Below the pieces are notes generated by a model. That model worked only from the letters and a program-made list of their open reading frames with translations, was not told where the DNA came from and made no database searches. From a bacterium (GTDB lineage Bacteria; Hydrothermota; Tepidihabitantia; Tepidihabitantales; Tepidihabitantaceae): DNA of 64,000 bases. The stretch spans positions 16,637 through 80,636 of the forward strand of contig DATJQV010000034.1 in the NCBI GenBank assembly GCA_035505375.1, read 5' to 3'. Below, in pieces: positions 16,884-26,244 of this stretch. Within the stretch, counting starts at the first letter, position 1. Each line of letters begins with the position of its first letter. A program made the position numbers and the translations under genes.

Positions 16884-17251
16884 CAGCCCTCCTTCTTCTC
16901 CATCAACGAACCCACCGTCTCTCGCGTCCCCGCGTCTCCGCGTCTCCGTGTCACTGCGTCTTTCCTCATCTGCTCCACTTCCTGCGCCCCGGCGTCGGTG
17001 AGCTGCTGCTCGTTGCCGGCCAGAATATGTATCAGACGCATGAACTCGCCGATGTGCTTGCGCTCCTCATCGGCGATGTCGCGCAGCACTGCCTCGGCCA
17101 GCGGGTCGTCACAGGCATCGGCATGGGCCAGGTAAAGATGCACAGCCTCATGCTCGGCCGCCAGGTCGAGCCGCAGGGCCCGGACCAGTTCCTCCCTGCC
17201 GAGCTTGCGGTCCGGCACCCGGCCGGGGAAAGGGTTCAGGAACTCCGGCAT
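16883..17251 (-). CDS. Encapsulated ferritin-like protein with cargo-loading peptide
   Basis: Short ferritin-like protein of 122 residues. The four-helix half-ferritin core carries E33/E35 and E62-E63-x-x-H66 (ADEERKHIGEF), the pattern of EncFtn-type ferroxidases that dimerise to form the di-iron site. Residues 112-116, TVGSL, match the encapsulin targeting peptide that docks on the shell interior. Between core and peptide, residues about 97-111 (KDAVTRRRGDAGTRE) are encoded by five phased 8-nt repeats at 16924-16963, so the flexible linker is repeat-derived. Confidence 0.9.
   Translation of the reverse strand: MPEFLNPFPGRVPDRKLGREELVRALRLDLAAEHEAVHLYLAHADACDDPLAEAVLRDIADEERKHIGEFMRLIHILAGNEQQLTDAGAQEVEQMRKDAVTRRRGDAGTRETVGSLMEKKEG
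16924..16963. repeat. Octad repeat tract (5 units) encoding the EncFtn linker
   Basis: Five phased 8-nt units of the form GNGTCNNN (GCGTCTCC twice). Translated in frame within the encapsulated ferritin gene. Confidence 0.8.
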
Positions 17252-17260
17252 TGCGCCTCC

Positions 17261-17656
17261 CTAAGATAGTTCCAGCTCTTTACTGTTTTCCCAAAGACCA
17301 TGAATGTTGCAGAAAGCCAGCGCGTGCAGTGTGCCCGGCTTCTTTGTCTTCAGCGCCGTGGTCACGGTGTGGCTGGTGTAGGCAGGCCCCTGGTTCGGGC
17401 CTTCCACCGACTCACCGTGGGCCGCGAACTCAAAATGGCCGATATGGACCGGGAACTTTGCGCCCTCGGGGTGAAAATATAGCGATATCCAGCGGATGTG
17501 GTGCTCGGTCGTGTTCGGATGTGCGATCTCCTTACCAAGGCTGACCTTGACAGCGAATTCGGCATCAGGCGCCACGCTGTCCGGGCACTCGATCGCGGGG
17601 ACGTGCTTTTCTTTCTTCCAATCCGCCCGTTGAATGTGACTGCTCAACTCCGCCAT
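17261..17656 (-). CDS. Superoxide reductase (class II, neelaredoxin type)
   Basis: Non-haem iron enzyme that reduces superoxide to hydrogen peroxide without releasing O2, typical of anaerobes. The catalytic EKHVP (residues 16-20), the ligand histidines in AHPNTTEHHIRW and the Cys/His ligands in FCNIHGLWE are all present; the N-terminal desulforedoxin domain is absent. ATG 17656 has GGGAGG before it; the frame open upstream is not used. Only 9 bases separate it from the ferritin gene, so it heads the encapsulin operon. Confidence 0.95.
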   Translation of the reverse strand: MAELSSHIQRADWKKEKHVPAIECPDSVAPDAEFAVKVSLGKEIAHPNTTEHHIRWISLYFHPEGAKFPVHIGHFEFAAHGESVEGPNQGPAYTSHTVTTALKTKKPGTLHALAFCNIHGLWENSKELELS

Positions 17657-18145
17657 ACATACCTCCCTAAGTCTGATTTGCAGCCTGCCGCGATTGCGGC
17701 GCCGACAACTGGTCCGTGCAGAGGTCGGGACGATGCTCAACTACTGCACTGACGTGTTCGACTTCTTGTGGATTACGCTACTGCAGGATACATGCCGGGC
17801 AGAGAGAACGCGCGGCGGCCCGGTCTTTGAGGCTCGGACGCCTGAGTCAATGGACGGACTGTAATACCGACGCGGGGACGGAGGCTCTGCTTCTGTAACG
17901 GGAGGCGTTACACCTGCCGGGCAAGGGCGGCAGTTTCGACCGGGCTTAGTTCAAGCGGTCGAAGAAATCGGGGGCGGAAAACCCTCACCATCGGCGGGCT
18001 ACCTCGCCGAGACAACGCACGCGCGACGAGTGACTCGGCGCTGGATGGAACCCTCTTCCCGGGTTCTCGTTCGGACTTGTCGATCCGGACTTACTCATTC
18101 ACTCGTGCGGTTCTGTATTCTGGTCTCTGGTTTCTGAGTTCTGAA
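17657..18145. other. Gene-free stretch upstream of the SOR-encapsulin operon
   Basis: About 490 bases between two minus-strand units, expected to hold the operon promoter. I see a short hairpin (GCCGCGATTGCGGC, near 17687-17700) and a heptad tract at the left end of the NtrC gene, but no clear -35/-10 pair. Confidence 0.4.
18109..18143. repeat. Heptad repeat tract (5 units) abutting the NtrC-type gene stop
   Basis: GGTTCTG, TATTCTG, GTCTCTG, GTTTCTG, AGTTCTG in phase, then AATTATCCG. The tract begins immediately after the stop codon of the regulator. Confidence 0.8.
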
Positions 18146-19627
18146 TTATCCGGGCTGTTCCTTCGTCTTCGGTCTTGTGATACCGTGCTTGCGCAACAAC
18201 CGGTAGATGTGCATGCGGCTGTAGCCGGCCAGCTTGGCCGCTTTGGTGGCGTTCCATTTCGCCTTCTCCATGTAATCCAGAAGCATCCGCTTCTCCACGT
18301 CGCCGCAGACTTCGGCCTCAATCGACGCCCGCACGTGCCGCAACTGGCCGGCGGGCTCGTGCCCGACGGGCGGGACGTTGCCCTTGAACTCCTCGGGCAG
18401 ATCCTGCAGCCGGATGGTGCTTCCTTCCGACACGACGACCGCGCGCTTGATGACGTGTTCGAGCTGGCGGATATTGCCTGGCCAGTCGTGGGCAACCAGG
18501 TGCCGGGCGACTTCCGGGTCGACGCCGGTGAGGGCCCGTCCGTACTCGGTGTTGAACTTCCGGATGAAGTAGGCCGCGAGTTCGCGGATGTCGTCGGCCC
18601 GGCCGCGCAGCGGCGGCAGGACCAGTTCCACCGCGTTGAGCCGGTAGTAGAGATCCTTGCGGAATGCGCCGGACGTGATCCGATGGTGCAGGTCCTGGTT
18701 TGTCGCCGCGACCACGCGGACGTCCACCTTGACCGACGAATGGCCGCCGACCCGCTCCACCAGGCTGTCCTGCAGCACCCGAAGCAGCTTTGCCTGCAGT
18801 TGCGGGCTCATGTCTCCGACTTCGTCGAGGAACAGGGTCCCGCCGTCCGCCGCCTCGAACTTGCCCTTGCGTTCGGTCACGCCGGTGGCGATTCCCTTGT
18901 GGATGCCGAAGAGCTCGGCTTCGAGCAGGGTTTCCGGCACGGCGGCGCAGTTGACGACGATGAACGGCAGCGCGCTCCGCCGGCCGGAATGGTGCAGCGC
19001 CCGCGCCACCAGCTCTTTGCCGGTGCCGCTCTCGCCCCGTATCAGAACCGGCACATTGGTGTCCGCGACCTTCCTGACTACGCCGAGGTTTGCGAGCATC
19101 TGGGGGTTGCAGCTTATCATTCCGTCGTAAACCAGGCCCGGCAAGGTTCTTTCGCGAGTGGCGGAAATGACGAGCTCGGTCATCTCCCGTCCGCGCTCCC
19201 TGATGTCGGCGGTCGTCCGCTCGGCGCGCTTGCGTTCGACCGCATACCTGATGCGGCGGGCGAGCGTCTCTCCGTCAACCGTGCCCTTGACCAGGAAGTC
19301 CTGCGCTCCCGCGGCCACGGCCTGGATCCCGGTCTCCCAGTCGGACGAACCGGTGAGCACGACGACCGGAATCCACGGCGCCGCGGCGTGCAACGTGTAG
19401 AACGTATCCAGCCCGGCGCTGTCCGGCAAACCGAGGTCCAGGAGTACAATTTCATGCCCACCGCCGGCAAGCTGCGTCAGCCCGTCGGAAAGCCGGCTGG
19501 CGTGCGAAATCTCGCATCGCGACGTAGCGGTCGAGTCGAGCATCTCCCGGACCAAGTCGACATCGCCCGGGTTGTCTTCAACCAGCAGCAGGCGAACCGG
19601 CGGCTCAGGCACCGGACACCCCGCCAT
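18146..19627 (-). CDS. NtrC-family response regulator with altered GAFTGA loop
   Basis: Receiver domain (residues about 8-125, phosphoacceptor Asp in [10 protein letters not shown]), AAA+ domain with Walker A GESGTGKE, Walker [12 protein letters not shown], sensor-region [15 protein letters not shown], and a Fis-type HTH at the end ([20 protein letters not shown]). The sigma-54 contact loop reads GIATGV where most activators have GAFTGA, losing the aromatic residue. ATG 19627 is taken; GTG 19612 fits the neighbour's stop more tightly, and the frame extends to 19666. It is the likely output of the kinase and receiver encoded just upstream. Confidence 0.88.
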   Translation of the reverse strand: MAGCPVPEPPVRLLLVEDNPGDVDLVREMLDSTATSRCEISHASRLSDGLTQLAGGGHEIVLLDLGLPDSAGLDTFYTLHAAAPWIPVVVLTGSSDWETGIQAVAAGAQDFLVKGTVDGETLARRIRYAVERKRAERTTADIRERGREMTELVISATRERTLPGLVYDGMISCNPQMLANLGVVRKVADTNVPVLIRGESGTGKELVARALHHSGRRSALPFIVVNCAAVPETLLEAELFGIHKGIATGVTERKGKFEAADGGTLFLDEVGDMSPQLQAKLLRVLQDSLVERVGGHSSVKVDVRVVAATNQDLHHRITSGAFRKDLYYRLNAVELVLPPLRGRADDIRELAAYFIRKFNTEYGRALTGVDPEVARHLVAHDWPGNIRQLEHVIKRAVVVSEGSTIRLQDLPEEFKGNVPPVGHEPAGQLRHVRASIEAEVCGDVEKRMLLDYMEKAKWNATKAAKLAGYSRMHIYRLLRKHGITRPKTKEQPG

Positions 19628-20072
19628 TAGGAGGCAGCCGGACAACCGACAGCCAGAACTCATCAATGGAACGGATGACCTTGACGAACTGGTCGAGGTC
19701 CACCGGCTTGGTGATGTAGCAGTTCGCCTGCAGGCGGTAGGACCGGACGATGTCGGTTTCCGACTTCGAACTGGTCAGGATGACGACCGGTATTGATGAT
19801 AGCCGCGGGTCGGCCTTGACCTCGCTCAGCACCTCGCGGCCGTCCTTCTTGGGCAGGTTCAGGTCAAGCAGGATGAGGTCGGGCGTGGGCTTGTCGGCAT
19901 ACTCACCCTCGCGGTGCATGAACGCCATCGCCGCCTCTCCGTCCTTTACCCAATGGATGCGGTTCTTGACCTTGGACTGCTCCAGGAAGTCGAGCATCAA
20001 CTCGGCGTCGCCCGCGCTGTCTTCGACCATCAATATCTCAATCGGCGTCACGTCTGATTTTGGTGCCATCAT
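19605..20072 (-). CDS. Single-domain response regulator (Rcp1-type)
   Basis: A receiver domain without output domain: acidic pair VEDSAGD, phosphoacceptor in [13 protein letters not shown], the Thr/Ser in [12 protein letters not shown] and Lys in [12 protein letters not shown]. The [12 protein letters not shown] wording and 155-residue length are typical of Rcp1-like receivers paired with large PAS kinases. Its Shine-Dalgarno (AAGGAG) overlaps the kinase stop and its 3' end overlaps the NtrC-type gene, so all three are one transcript. Confidence 0.9.
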   Translation of the reverse strand: MMAPKSDVTPIEILMVEDSAGDAELMLDFLEQSKVKNRIHWVKDGEAAMAFMHREGEYADKPTPDLILLDLNLPKKDGREVLSEVKADPRLSSIPVVILTSSKSETDIVRSYRLQANCYITKPVDLDQFVKVIRSIDEFWLSVVRLPPNGGVSGA

Positions 20073-20078
20073 TGCTCC

Positions 20079-23000
20079 TTAGTTCTTGGTTCCTGGTTCC
20101 TTGTTCCTTGTTCCCGGTTCTTCAGGCCTAACCTCAACCTTAGCCTCGGCCTCGTCCCTCTTGGGCAGCGTGAAGATAAAGGCAGAGCCCTTGCCCGGCT
20201 CGGACTCCACGCGAATGCTCCCCCCGTGCCTTTCGACGATCTTCTTGCAGACTGCGAGCCCGATGCCGGTACCGGAATACTCCTCTTGCGTGTGCAGCCG
20301 CTGGAACAGACGGAAGATGCGGTCACCTTGCTTCGGGTCAATGCCGATGCCGTTGTCCCGGACCTCGAACTGCCACTTGTTACCGGCATCGTGACAGGAA
20401 ACCGACACCTTCGGCGGCTGCTTGCTCCGAAACTTGATGGCGTTATCCATGAGATTCTGGAAGAGCTGGACGAGCTGGGTCTCGTCGCCGGATACCGTGG
20501 GCAGGCGGCTGACCGTGATGGCCGCACCTGACTGCTCGATGGCTATCGTCAGATTCTCCCGGGCCTGCGCGACCACCCGGTCAAGGATGACGGGCGCCAG
20601 CGGCGCGGCCCGGGTCCCCACCCGTGAGAATGCCAGAAGGTCATTCACCAGTTGGTGCATCCGGACAGCCCCGCCCGAGGCGAAAGCGATATACTTATCA
20701 GCCTTCTCGTCGAGCTGCCCTTTGTAGCGTTGCCCGAGTAGTTGCACATAGCTCGCCACCATCCGCAGCGGCTCCTGCAGGTCGTGAGAAGCGACATAGG
20801 CAAACTGCTCCAGTTCCTCGTTGGATCGCTTCAATTCGGCCGTCCGTTCCGCAACCCTGACCTCCAGGGTGTCGTAGGCCTTCCGCAGCGCTTCCTCGGC
20901 TCGCTTTCGGGCGGTGACGTCCCGGGCAGCGGCAAACACGCCGGTGACAACGCCCGCAGCGTCCCGGTACACGCTCGCGTTGTAGAGCACGTCGGTCAGA
21001 TGACCGTCGCGGTGACGGATGGTCAATGGATAGTCGGTGACTAGTCCCTCGGCAAAGACCCGCCGGTAACCCTGACCGGCCTTCTCGGGTTCGGTGAAGT
21101 ACTCGCAGAAGTCCGTGCCGACGAGCTCGACGCGGGTGGCGCCCGTAGCCTTGACCGTGGCCTCGTTCACGTCGGTAATCCGGCCTTCCGCGTTGATGGT
21201 CACCAACGGGTCGAGCGACGACTCAATCAGGCTGCGGGCGTACTGCGAGGCAGCGGTCAGGCGCTGCTCGGCCCGCTTTCGCTCCTCGATCTCGTCCGTG
21301 AGCTCAGCCGTCCGCTCCTTGACCTTGACCTCGAGCGTCTCCTTCGCCTCGCGCAGTTCCGCTTCGGCCCGCTTCCGCTCGGTGATGTCGCGGTCAACCG
21401 ACACGTAGCCTGTGGTCAGGCCCTGCTCGTCACGCAGGACGATGACGTGGGCCTCCACCGAAAGCTGCCGGCCATCGCGCGTCGTCCGCAGTGACTCCAC
21501 CTCAGCATGCCCATCGGCGGCGATGCGCTCGACCATCTGCTCGCGGGTAGCGCCGACGTAAACCGGATGAAAGAGATCGGTGCTGGCCCTGCCCAGGGCC
21601 TCGGCTTCGCTGTAGCCGTACATTACCTCGGCCGACCGGTTCCAGAACATAACGTGGTAATCCGTGTCATAGCCGATAATCGCATCGTTGGCGCTGGCCA
21701 GCATCAGCGCCTGTTCGGTCAGTCTCCGTTCCGCCTGCTTCCGCTCGGTGATATCGGTGAAGACGGTGGCGAAGGCATCCTTGCCCGGCGAGAATACGGA
21801 GATGTGGAAGCACTTGGCCATCGGCGCGAACTCGGTCTCGAACTCGGCCGGCTCGGAGGTTGCCGCCACTTTCGCGTAGATATCGATGTATGGCGGGCTG
21901 CCGGTGCCATAAAGCTCGGATGCGAGCCGGCCGACCGCCTTGTCGCGGCCGATGCCGGTGATCGCCTCGAACGACGGGTTGACGTCGAGGATGCGGTAGT
22001 CGGTCGCCTTGCCCGACTCGTCGTAGACCATCCGGTGCAGCGCCATGCCCTCTGACATTGCGGAGTACAGCTTGCGGAGTCGCTCTTCGTTCTCCCGCAA
22101 CGTCTTCTCGCTGAGGACGTGCTCCATCGCCATCGAGACAAGGTCCGAGACCGCCTTCATCATCGCCCGGTCTTCGTCCGAGAAGACGGGGCGGGTGGTC
22201 GCACCGAAGGAGAGAGTGCCGATGACCTTCCCCTTCGACAGCAGCGGATGGCAGCAATAGGCGTCGGCTCCGAGCGACTTGACGAGCGTCGCGCGCGGGT
22301 CGGGAACGGACTGGATGTGGTCGACCGCTATCGGCGCGCCGCTCTCGGCGACCGCGCCGCAGACCGCCTGGCCGAAATCGAGCCACTCGAGGAGCTTGAC
22401 TTTCGTCGGCGGCACACCGGCACAGGCGTTCAACCGCAGCCGGTGCGACGGCTCATCAACGAGGAAATTGACGAAGACCTGGCAATCCAGATGCTCCATC
22501 ACTCGCCGGCACAACTGCTCGACCAATTCATGGGGTCGGCTCGTTGCCAGCAGCGCGGCTGCAGTGTCGGCAAGAATCGCCTGCCGCTCGCGGCTGCGGC
22601 GCAGCGCTTCCTCGGCCACCTTGCGCTCGGTGATGTCGCGGTTCGACCCTCGGGTGCCGAGGAACCGGCCGTCTGAGCCGTAGATCGGCTGGCATACGTG
22701 CCCAATCCAGCGGACGCTGCCGTCGCGGTGAATGATGCGGTGGTCCAGCAGGCCGGGCTCGTCCCGCTCGGCGCTCCGGACGTGGTCTACGAGCATCTGC
22801 CGGTCTTCCGGATGCGCTATTCTGAACCGGAGCTCGGGGTCGGCGAGGAACTCCGCCGGCTTGTACCCGGTAATCCGCTCGCAGGACGGCGAGACGTAGA
22901 CGTACTTGCCGTCGGGGTCGAGCCAGAACTCGAAGTCGTAGGTGTTGTCCGCGACGATGCGGAACTTGCCTTCGGAATCGCGCAAAGCCTGCTCGGCCCG

Positions 23001-24668
23001 TTTGCTCTCGGTGATGTCACGACTGAAACTCACGACTGCTGTCACCCGCCCCTCAGCATCCGTGACCGGGTAGAAGCTGTGCCGAAACTGCATTCCGGCC
23101 CGCTCGTCCTCGAACTCCACCGGCCGGGCTGCCTCGACCACCTCCTGTAGCCGGGCCCGGCGCAACCTGGCCAACTCCGGCGACAGAATCTCCTCCATTG
23201 ACTTGCCGACGACCTCCGGGCTGGCCTTGCCGAAGCGCGTAAGGGCCATGGCGTTGGCCTGAAGCACGACCCCCTCAGCGCTGAAAAGCCAGATGGACTC
23301 CCTGGTGGCATCCAGTATCCCCCGCATGGTCGCTTCGTTCCGGCGCAGCGCCTCCTCGGCCTTCACCTGCTCGGTGATGTCGGATGCGACCTCGCCCGCG
23401 GCCACGATTGCGCCCTGCCCATCCCGAATCAGCGTCTGCCGCGCGCTGTACGTGCGCCGGTAGCGGCCAAGGTCTCCGAACTCCATCCGGTACGTTCCCC
23501 GAACGTCGCCCGTCAGTGTCCGGCCCCAGTTCTCGATGGCTGCTCGCTGCAGCTCCGGCATGTGAGCGAAGACGTCTCTCATGCTCGCGCCGACCGCAAG
23601 GCCCATGCCGCCGAGACGCTCTATCTCCTCCCGGTACGCCTGATTGAAGAAGAGGTAACGGAAGTCGGTATCTACTGCCGCGACGATAACCTCGGTGCCG
23701 GTGGTCACTGCTTCAAGCAGGCTGGTGGTGCGCCGCAGCCGCTCCTCGCTTTCCCGAATCGCGAGCTCGGCCCCCCGGCGGTGCGCGTCGGTCCGGTTGG
23801 CCGCCCGGGCCGCGAGCCAGACAAGCACTACAAAGACGACAGTATAGGTGGCCGCAACCAGCGCCACCCCCACCTCGGAACTGAACAGCCCGCTTCTCTC
23901 GCCCTGCAGCCTCAGCCAGCCGATGACCACCGGTGCAGCCATAAGCGCGGGAAGCAACCTTCGGGCCATGAACGCTCCAACCCCGTCACCGGTAAGCGCC
24001 GCCATCAGCCAGGTATCCGTTCGGGACGCGAAGACCGCCAGACAGAGGAAACAGAAGGCAATACCCGTGTTCAGCGCCATGGGCGTGCCCAGCACGGCGC
24101 TCATGGACTGAACCCCGAGGAGGTAGCTGAGCGGGGCTACATAACTGACGATTGCAGCCGGGAACGCAAGCATGTGAGCGACGTGAGCGGACCGACGGCT
24201 ACCGAAGGCCAGTAGAATGAGGGCGAACCCAACCAGGGTGAAAATGACCGCAGTCATCAGAGCCATCCTCGTCTGCGAGGCGAGGAACAGATTCAGTAAT
24301 GAGGAATCGATCACGACCGACGGCTGGCCCACGACCAGTTGGCTCACGTAGTCCACGATTGTAGCGAGGCCGACCACGACCACCATTCCGCCCAAGAGCA
24401 TCGCGCCGATGTTCCGGCGACGGCCTGCGGACCCCAGATAGATGAGCGTCAGCGCGCCCGCGCTGAAGAGGAAGCAGACCATCGTGATGGGCTTCATCTC
24501 GACCCAAGAGGACGCAACGCTGGTGAGCAATGTCATGTGCAACGGGCCGCCCACCAGCCGCAGGACGCTGATTGCGGAGACGACGGCAATTGAGAGCCAG
24601 CCGACTGAACGGGCAGAATTCAGCCTGGCTCGACCGGGGCCGGACTTGCGAGGAAGAATAGTGGTCAA
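20079..24668 (-). CDS. Multi-PAS/GAF membrane sensor histidine kinase
   Basis: A 1529-residue sensor. Residues about 25-290 are hydrophobic with roughly eight membrane segments. A series of PAS domains follows (about 305-430, 440-565, 570-690), then a GAF domain (about 700-850), three more PAS domains (about 865-1270), each closing with a DITERK-type sequence, then HisKA with H1295 in ASHDLQEPLR and a HATPase with DNAIKF, DNGIGID and GTGIGLAVCKK. The start is TTG 24668 inside an 8-nt repeat and is uncertain. The last 14 residues and stop are encoded by heptad repeats. The signal is unknown. Confidence 0.9.
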   Translation of the reverse strand: MTTILPRKSGPGRARLNSARSVGWLSIAVVSAISVLRLVGGPLHMTLLTSVASSWVEMKPITMVCFLFSAGALTLIYLGSAGRRRNIGAMLLGGMVVVVGLATIVDYVSQLVVGQPSVVIDSSLLNLFLASQTRMALMTAVIFTLVGFALILLAFGSRRSAHVAHMLAFPAAIVSYVAPLSYLLGVQSMSAVLGTPMALNTGIAFCFLCLAVFASRTDTWLMAALTGDGVGAFMARRLLPALMAAPVVIGWLRLQGERSGLFSSEVGVALVAATYTVVFVVLVWLAARAANRTDAHRRGAELAIRESEERLRRTTSLLEAVTTGTEVIVAAVDTDFRYLFFNQAYREEIERLGGMGLAVGASMRDVFAHMPELQRAAIENWGRTLTGDVRGTYRMEFGDLGRYRRTYSARQTLIRDGQGAIVAAGEVASDITEQVKAEEALRRNEATMRGILDATRESIWLFSAEGVVLQANAMALTRFGKASPEVVGKSMEEILSPELARLRRARLQEVVEAARPVEFEDERAGMQFRHSFYPVTDAEGRVTAVVSFSRDITESKRAEQALRDSEGKFRIVADNTYDFEFWLDPDGKYVYVSPSCERITGYKPAEFLADPELRFRIAHPEDRQMLVDHVRSAERDEPGLLDHRIIHRDGSVRWIGHVCQPIYGSDGRFLGTRGSNRDITERKVAEEALRRSRERQAILADTAAALLATSRPHELVEQLCRRVMEHLDCQVFVNFLVDEPSHRLRLNACAGVPPTKVKLLEWLDFGQAVCGAVAESGAPIAVDHIQSVPDPRATLVKSLGADAYCCHPLLSKGKVIGTLSFGATTRPVFSDEDRAMMKAVSDLVSMAMEHVLSEKTLRENEERLRKLYSAMSEGMALHRMVYDESGKATDYRILDVNPSFEAITGIGRDKAVGRLASELYGTGSPPYIDIYAKVAATSEPAEFETEFAPMAKCFHISVFSPGKDAFATVFTDITERKQAERRLTEQALMLASANDAIIGYDTDYHVMFWNRSAEVMYGYSEAEALGRASTDLFHPVYVGATREQMVERIAADGHAEVESLRTTRDGRQLSVEAHVIVLRDEQGLTTGYVSVDRDITERKRAEAELREAKETLEVKVKERTAELTDEIEERKRAEQRLTAASQYARSLIESSLDPLVTINAEGRITDVNEATVKATGATRVELVGTDFCEYFTEPEKAGQGYRRVFAEGLVTDYPLTIRHRDGHLTDVLYNASVYRDAAGVVTGVFAAARDVTARKRAEEALRKAYDTLEVRVAERTAELKRSNEELEQFAYVASHDLQEPLRMVASYVQLLGQRYKGQLDEKADKYIAFASGGAVRMHQLVNDLLAFSRVGTRAAPLAPVILDRVVAQARENLTIAIEQSGAAITVSRLPTVSGDETQLVQLFQNLMDNAIKFRSKQPPKVSVSCHDAGNKWQFEVRDNGIGIDPKQGDRIFRLFQRLHTQEEYSGTGIGLAVCKKIVERHGGSIRVESEPGKGSAFIFTLPKRDEAEAKVEVRPEEPGTRNKEPGTKN
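20081..20122. repeat. Heptad repeat tract (6 units) forming the kinase C-terminus
   Basis: AGTTCTT, GGTTCCT (twice), TGTTCCT, TGTTCCC, GGTTCTT in unbroken phase. It encodes the last 13-14 residues of the kinase and provides two bases of its stop codon. Confidence 0.85.
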
Positions 24669-24700
24669 GTGGTCCAGTGGTTTAGTGATCCAGTGGCGGA
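24661..24700. repeat. Octad repeat tract (5 units) at the kinase start
   Basis: Phased 8-nt units: GTGGTCAA, GTGGTCCA, GTGGTTTA, GTGATCCA, GTGGCGGA. The presumed kinase start codon lies inside the first unit. A partial further copy follows at 24722-24745. Confidence 0.8.
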
Positions 24701-25236
24701 TGAAGAGTGGGCGACATAGTCGTCAAGTGGCCCAGTGGTCGAGAGAACGTGGTTCACGGGTTCAGGGGTTGAGCTCGGCGCTCCCCGTCGGACGGCGCCG
24801 GGGTTCTGACTACTTTGGATCTGCGTAATCTGCTGAATCTGTGGATGTCCTGTCCGGGCCATCTGCGTCATCTGCGACATCTGCGGTTACTTCGGGTTCG
24901 GATTCCGGGCTCCTCTCGGAGCAAGGCAAAACGCAAACGCCCGGCCTTGGCCGCCGGGAATTCGATTCCTAGGCTGATTTCCGCGCCCCACAGTGTTGTC
25001 ATCTGCGACCCAAAGCACAGTTGGCTGAAATCGTTGACAGTGTACAGCCAAGAATGGGTTCGAGTCAAGCCAGTAAGTGTAACATTCCATGCAACAAACA
25101 TGCCTAACGACGCCAAGGAAGAATGGGTCACGGTTGTGTAACATGCCTGAAGAAAGTGCTGAGACTGTAACGTCTGCTGTGACAGTCTGACAGTATCATC
25201 TGGTGCTGGCAAGCTACCCTGTGCCAGCCTTTGTAG
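24701..25236. other. Gene-free stretch with nonad repeats
   Basis: Upstream of the kinase. Nonads of the type CATCTGCGN occur at 24860-24886 and related units at 24818-24844. Open frames here translate these repeats or lack start signals. No convincing promoter for the kinase was found. Confidence 0.4.
24860..24886. repeat. Nonad repeat tract (3 units)
   Basis: CATCTGCGT, CATCTGCGA, CATCTGCGG in phase. Related 9-nt units occur at 4178-4206 and 35699-35727. Confidence 0.7.
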
Positions 25237-25512
25237 AGGCGTTCGCTGCGTGAGAAAAGCGCACCCAGGCTGGACATCATCTTCTCGGGCACGTCAGTTG
25301 CATATCAGTACGCGGATGGAGCGGAACGCTACGAGTGGAAGAGGGCATCCGGGTACGCGGCTGACAGTTTCCAACTGCCGGCGCACAGCAAATACACAAA
25401 GTTCGTCTGCGAACCCGGGCTCTTCGAAAGCTGCCGGGGTGGCACCGCGCCCGCCATCCCGGCAGCCAGACGACAGGAGACCGGCATGAAAACCAGTCCT
25501 GGGACGGAATAA
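25237..25512 (+). pseudogene. Possible gene remnant without a start codon
   Basis: An open frame of 91 codons ends at TAA 25510-25512 but has no ATG, GTG or TTG near its left end. Its amino acid make-up (VAYQYADGAERYEWKRASGY, then FVCEPGLFESCRGG) looks more protein-like than the other frames. It could be a decayed gene or chance; nothing similar is recognised. Confidence 0.25.
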
Positions 25513-25523
25513 AGGAGAGAGAA

Positions 25524-25748
25524 ATGTCAAGACTTGCAGAACGATACAGGTACAGCCCGTTTTCCGCGGAAGACCATCACCCGCGGTCGACGGACACGGC
25601 TCTACGCTCTGGGGGGCGGCTATCCGATGACAAAAACCGTGGTCGGGCTGATGGCTCTCAAGGCCGGCAGGTTGACGCCGGCGCTGGCGCCTCGGATGGC
25701 TGGATGGCAGAACGGCATGACTGGCTGGTGCCGATGGAGCTGCCGTGA
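25524..25748 (+). CDS. Hypothetical small protein
   Basis: ATG 25524 is preceded by AAAGGAGAGAGAA, a strong Shine-Dalgarno, and the stop overlaps the GTG of the KTSC gene (GTGA). The 74-residue product is charged and hydrophilic with no membrane segment and no recognised family. Translational signals support it more than its sequence does. Confidence 0.4.
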   Translation: MSRLAERYRYSPFSAEDHHPRSTDTALRSGGRLSDDKNRGRADGSQGRQVDAGAGASDGWMAERHDWLVPMELP

Positions 25749-25978
25749 GCCTGAACCGGCAGTCGGAGACGAGGCAGAGCGTGGCTGAGGGTTGCCTGTG
25801 CTCTGTCGCCTACCACCCGAAGTCAAAGATCCTCATTCTTGAGTTCCCGCGCGATGGCGCCTACCTCTATCACAATGTGCCGGTGAGCGCCTACGAGAAG
25901 CTAAGTCGCTCCCCGGTAGTACGCGCGTCTTTCGTCAGAGGCAGTCGCCATCGTTACTCGGTAGTCTCCACAGCGTGA
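25745..25978 (+). CDS. KTSC domain protein
   Basis: Small (77-residue) protein with the KTSC-type pattern: SVAYHPKSKILILEFPRDGA, YLYHNVPVSAYEKLSRSP and SFVRGSRHRYSVV. The domain occurs alone or fused to nucleic-acid enzymes; its biochemical role is not known. GTG 25745 overlaps the preceding small gene's stop by 4 bases, suggesting coupled translation. Confidence 0.7.
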   Translation: MSLNRQSETRQSVAEGCLCSVAYHPKSKILILEFPRDGAYLYHNVPVSAYEKLSRSPVVRASFVRGSRHRYSVVSTA

Positions 25979-26073
25979 TCTCAAAGGAACAAAGCAGAGA
26001 TGATACTCTGCGCTGAGCGCTTCGACCGAGAGCTCTCCCGACCGTCGCCAGATCTCGGCTGCTCCTCTGGTCA

Positions 26074-26129
26074 ACTCTGGATTCCGGACTCTGGATTCTG
26101 GAATCTGAATTGTCCGGTTCCTGGTATCC
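26074..26129. repeat. Heptad repeat tract (8 units)
   Basis: Eight units in unbroken phase, including ACTCTGG (twice), ATTCTGG, ATTGTCC and GGTTCCT. The ending ATTGTCC-GGTTCCT recurs in the tracts at 26477 and 26568. Confidence 0.85.
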
Positions 26130-26244
26130 GTCCCCGGGCACTGCCCGCAAACCGACACGGCCGACGCCCGACCAAACGTACCAGGACTACAACAGCGACT
26201 GCGCATGGTTCGCAGCCGATGAATTAGCTTCCGATCGCCCCATG

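Noticed and set aside
18077..19630. 517-codon open frame on the plus strand.
   Set aside because: Antisense shadow of the NtrC-type gene, which has complete conserved motifs.
25250..25489. 79-codon plus-strand frame starting GTG.
   Set aside because: No Shine-Dalgarno, biased Ser/Arg composition; the overlapping frame 25237-25512 looks more protein-like.
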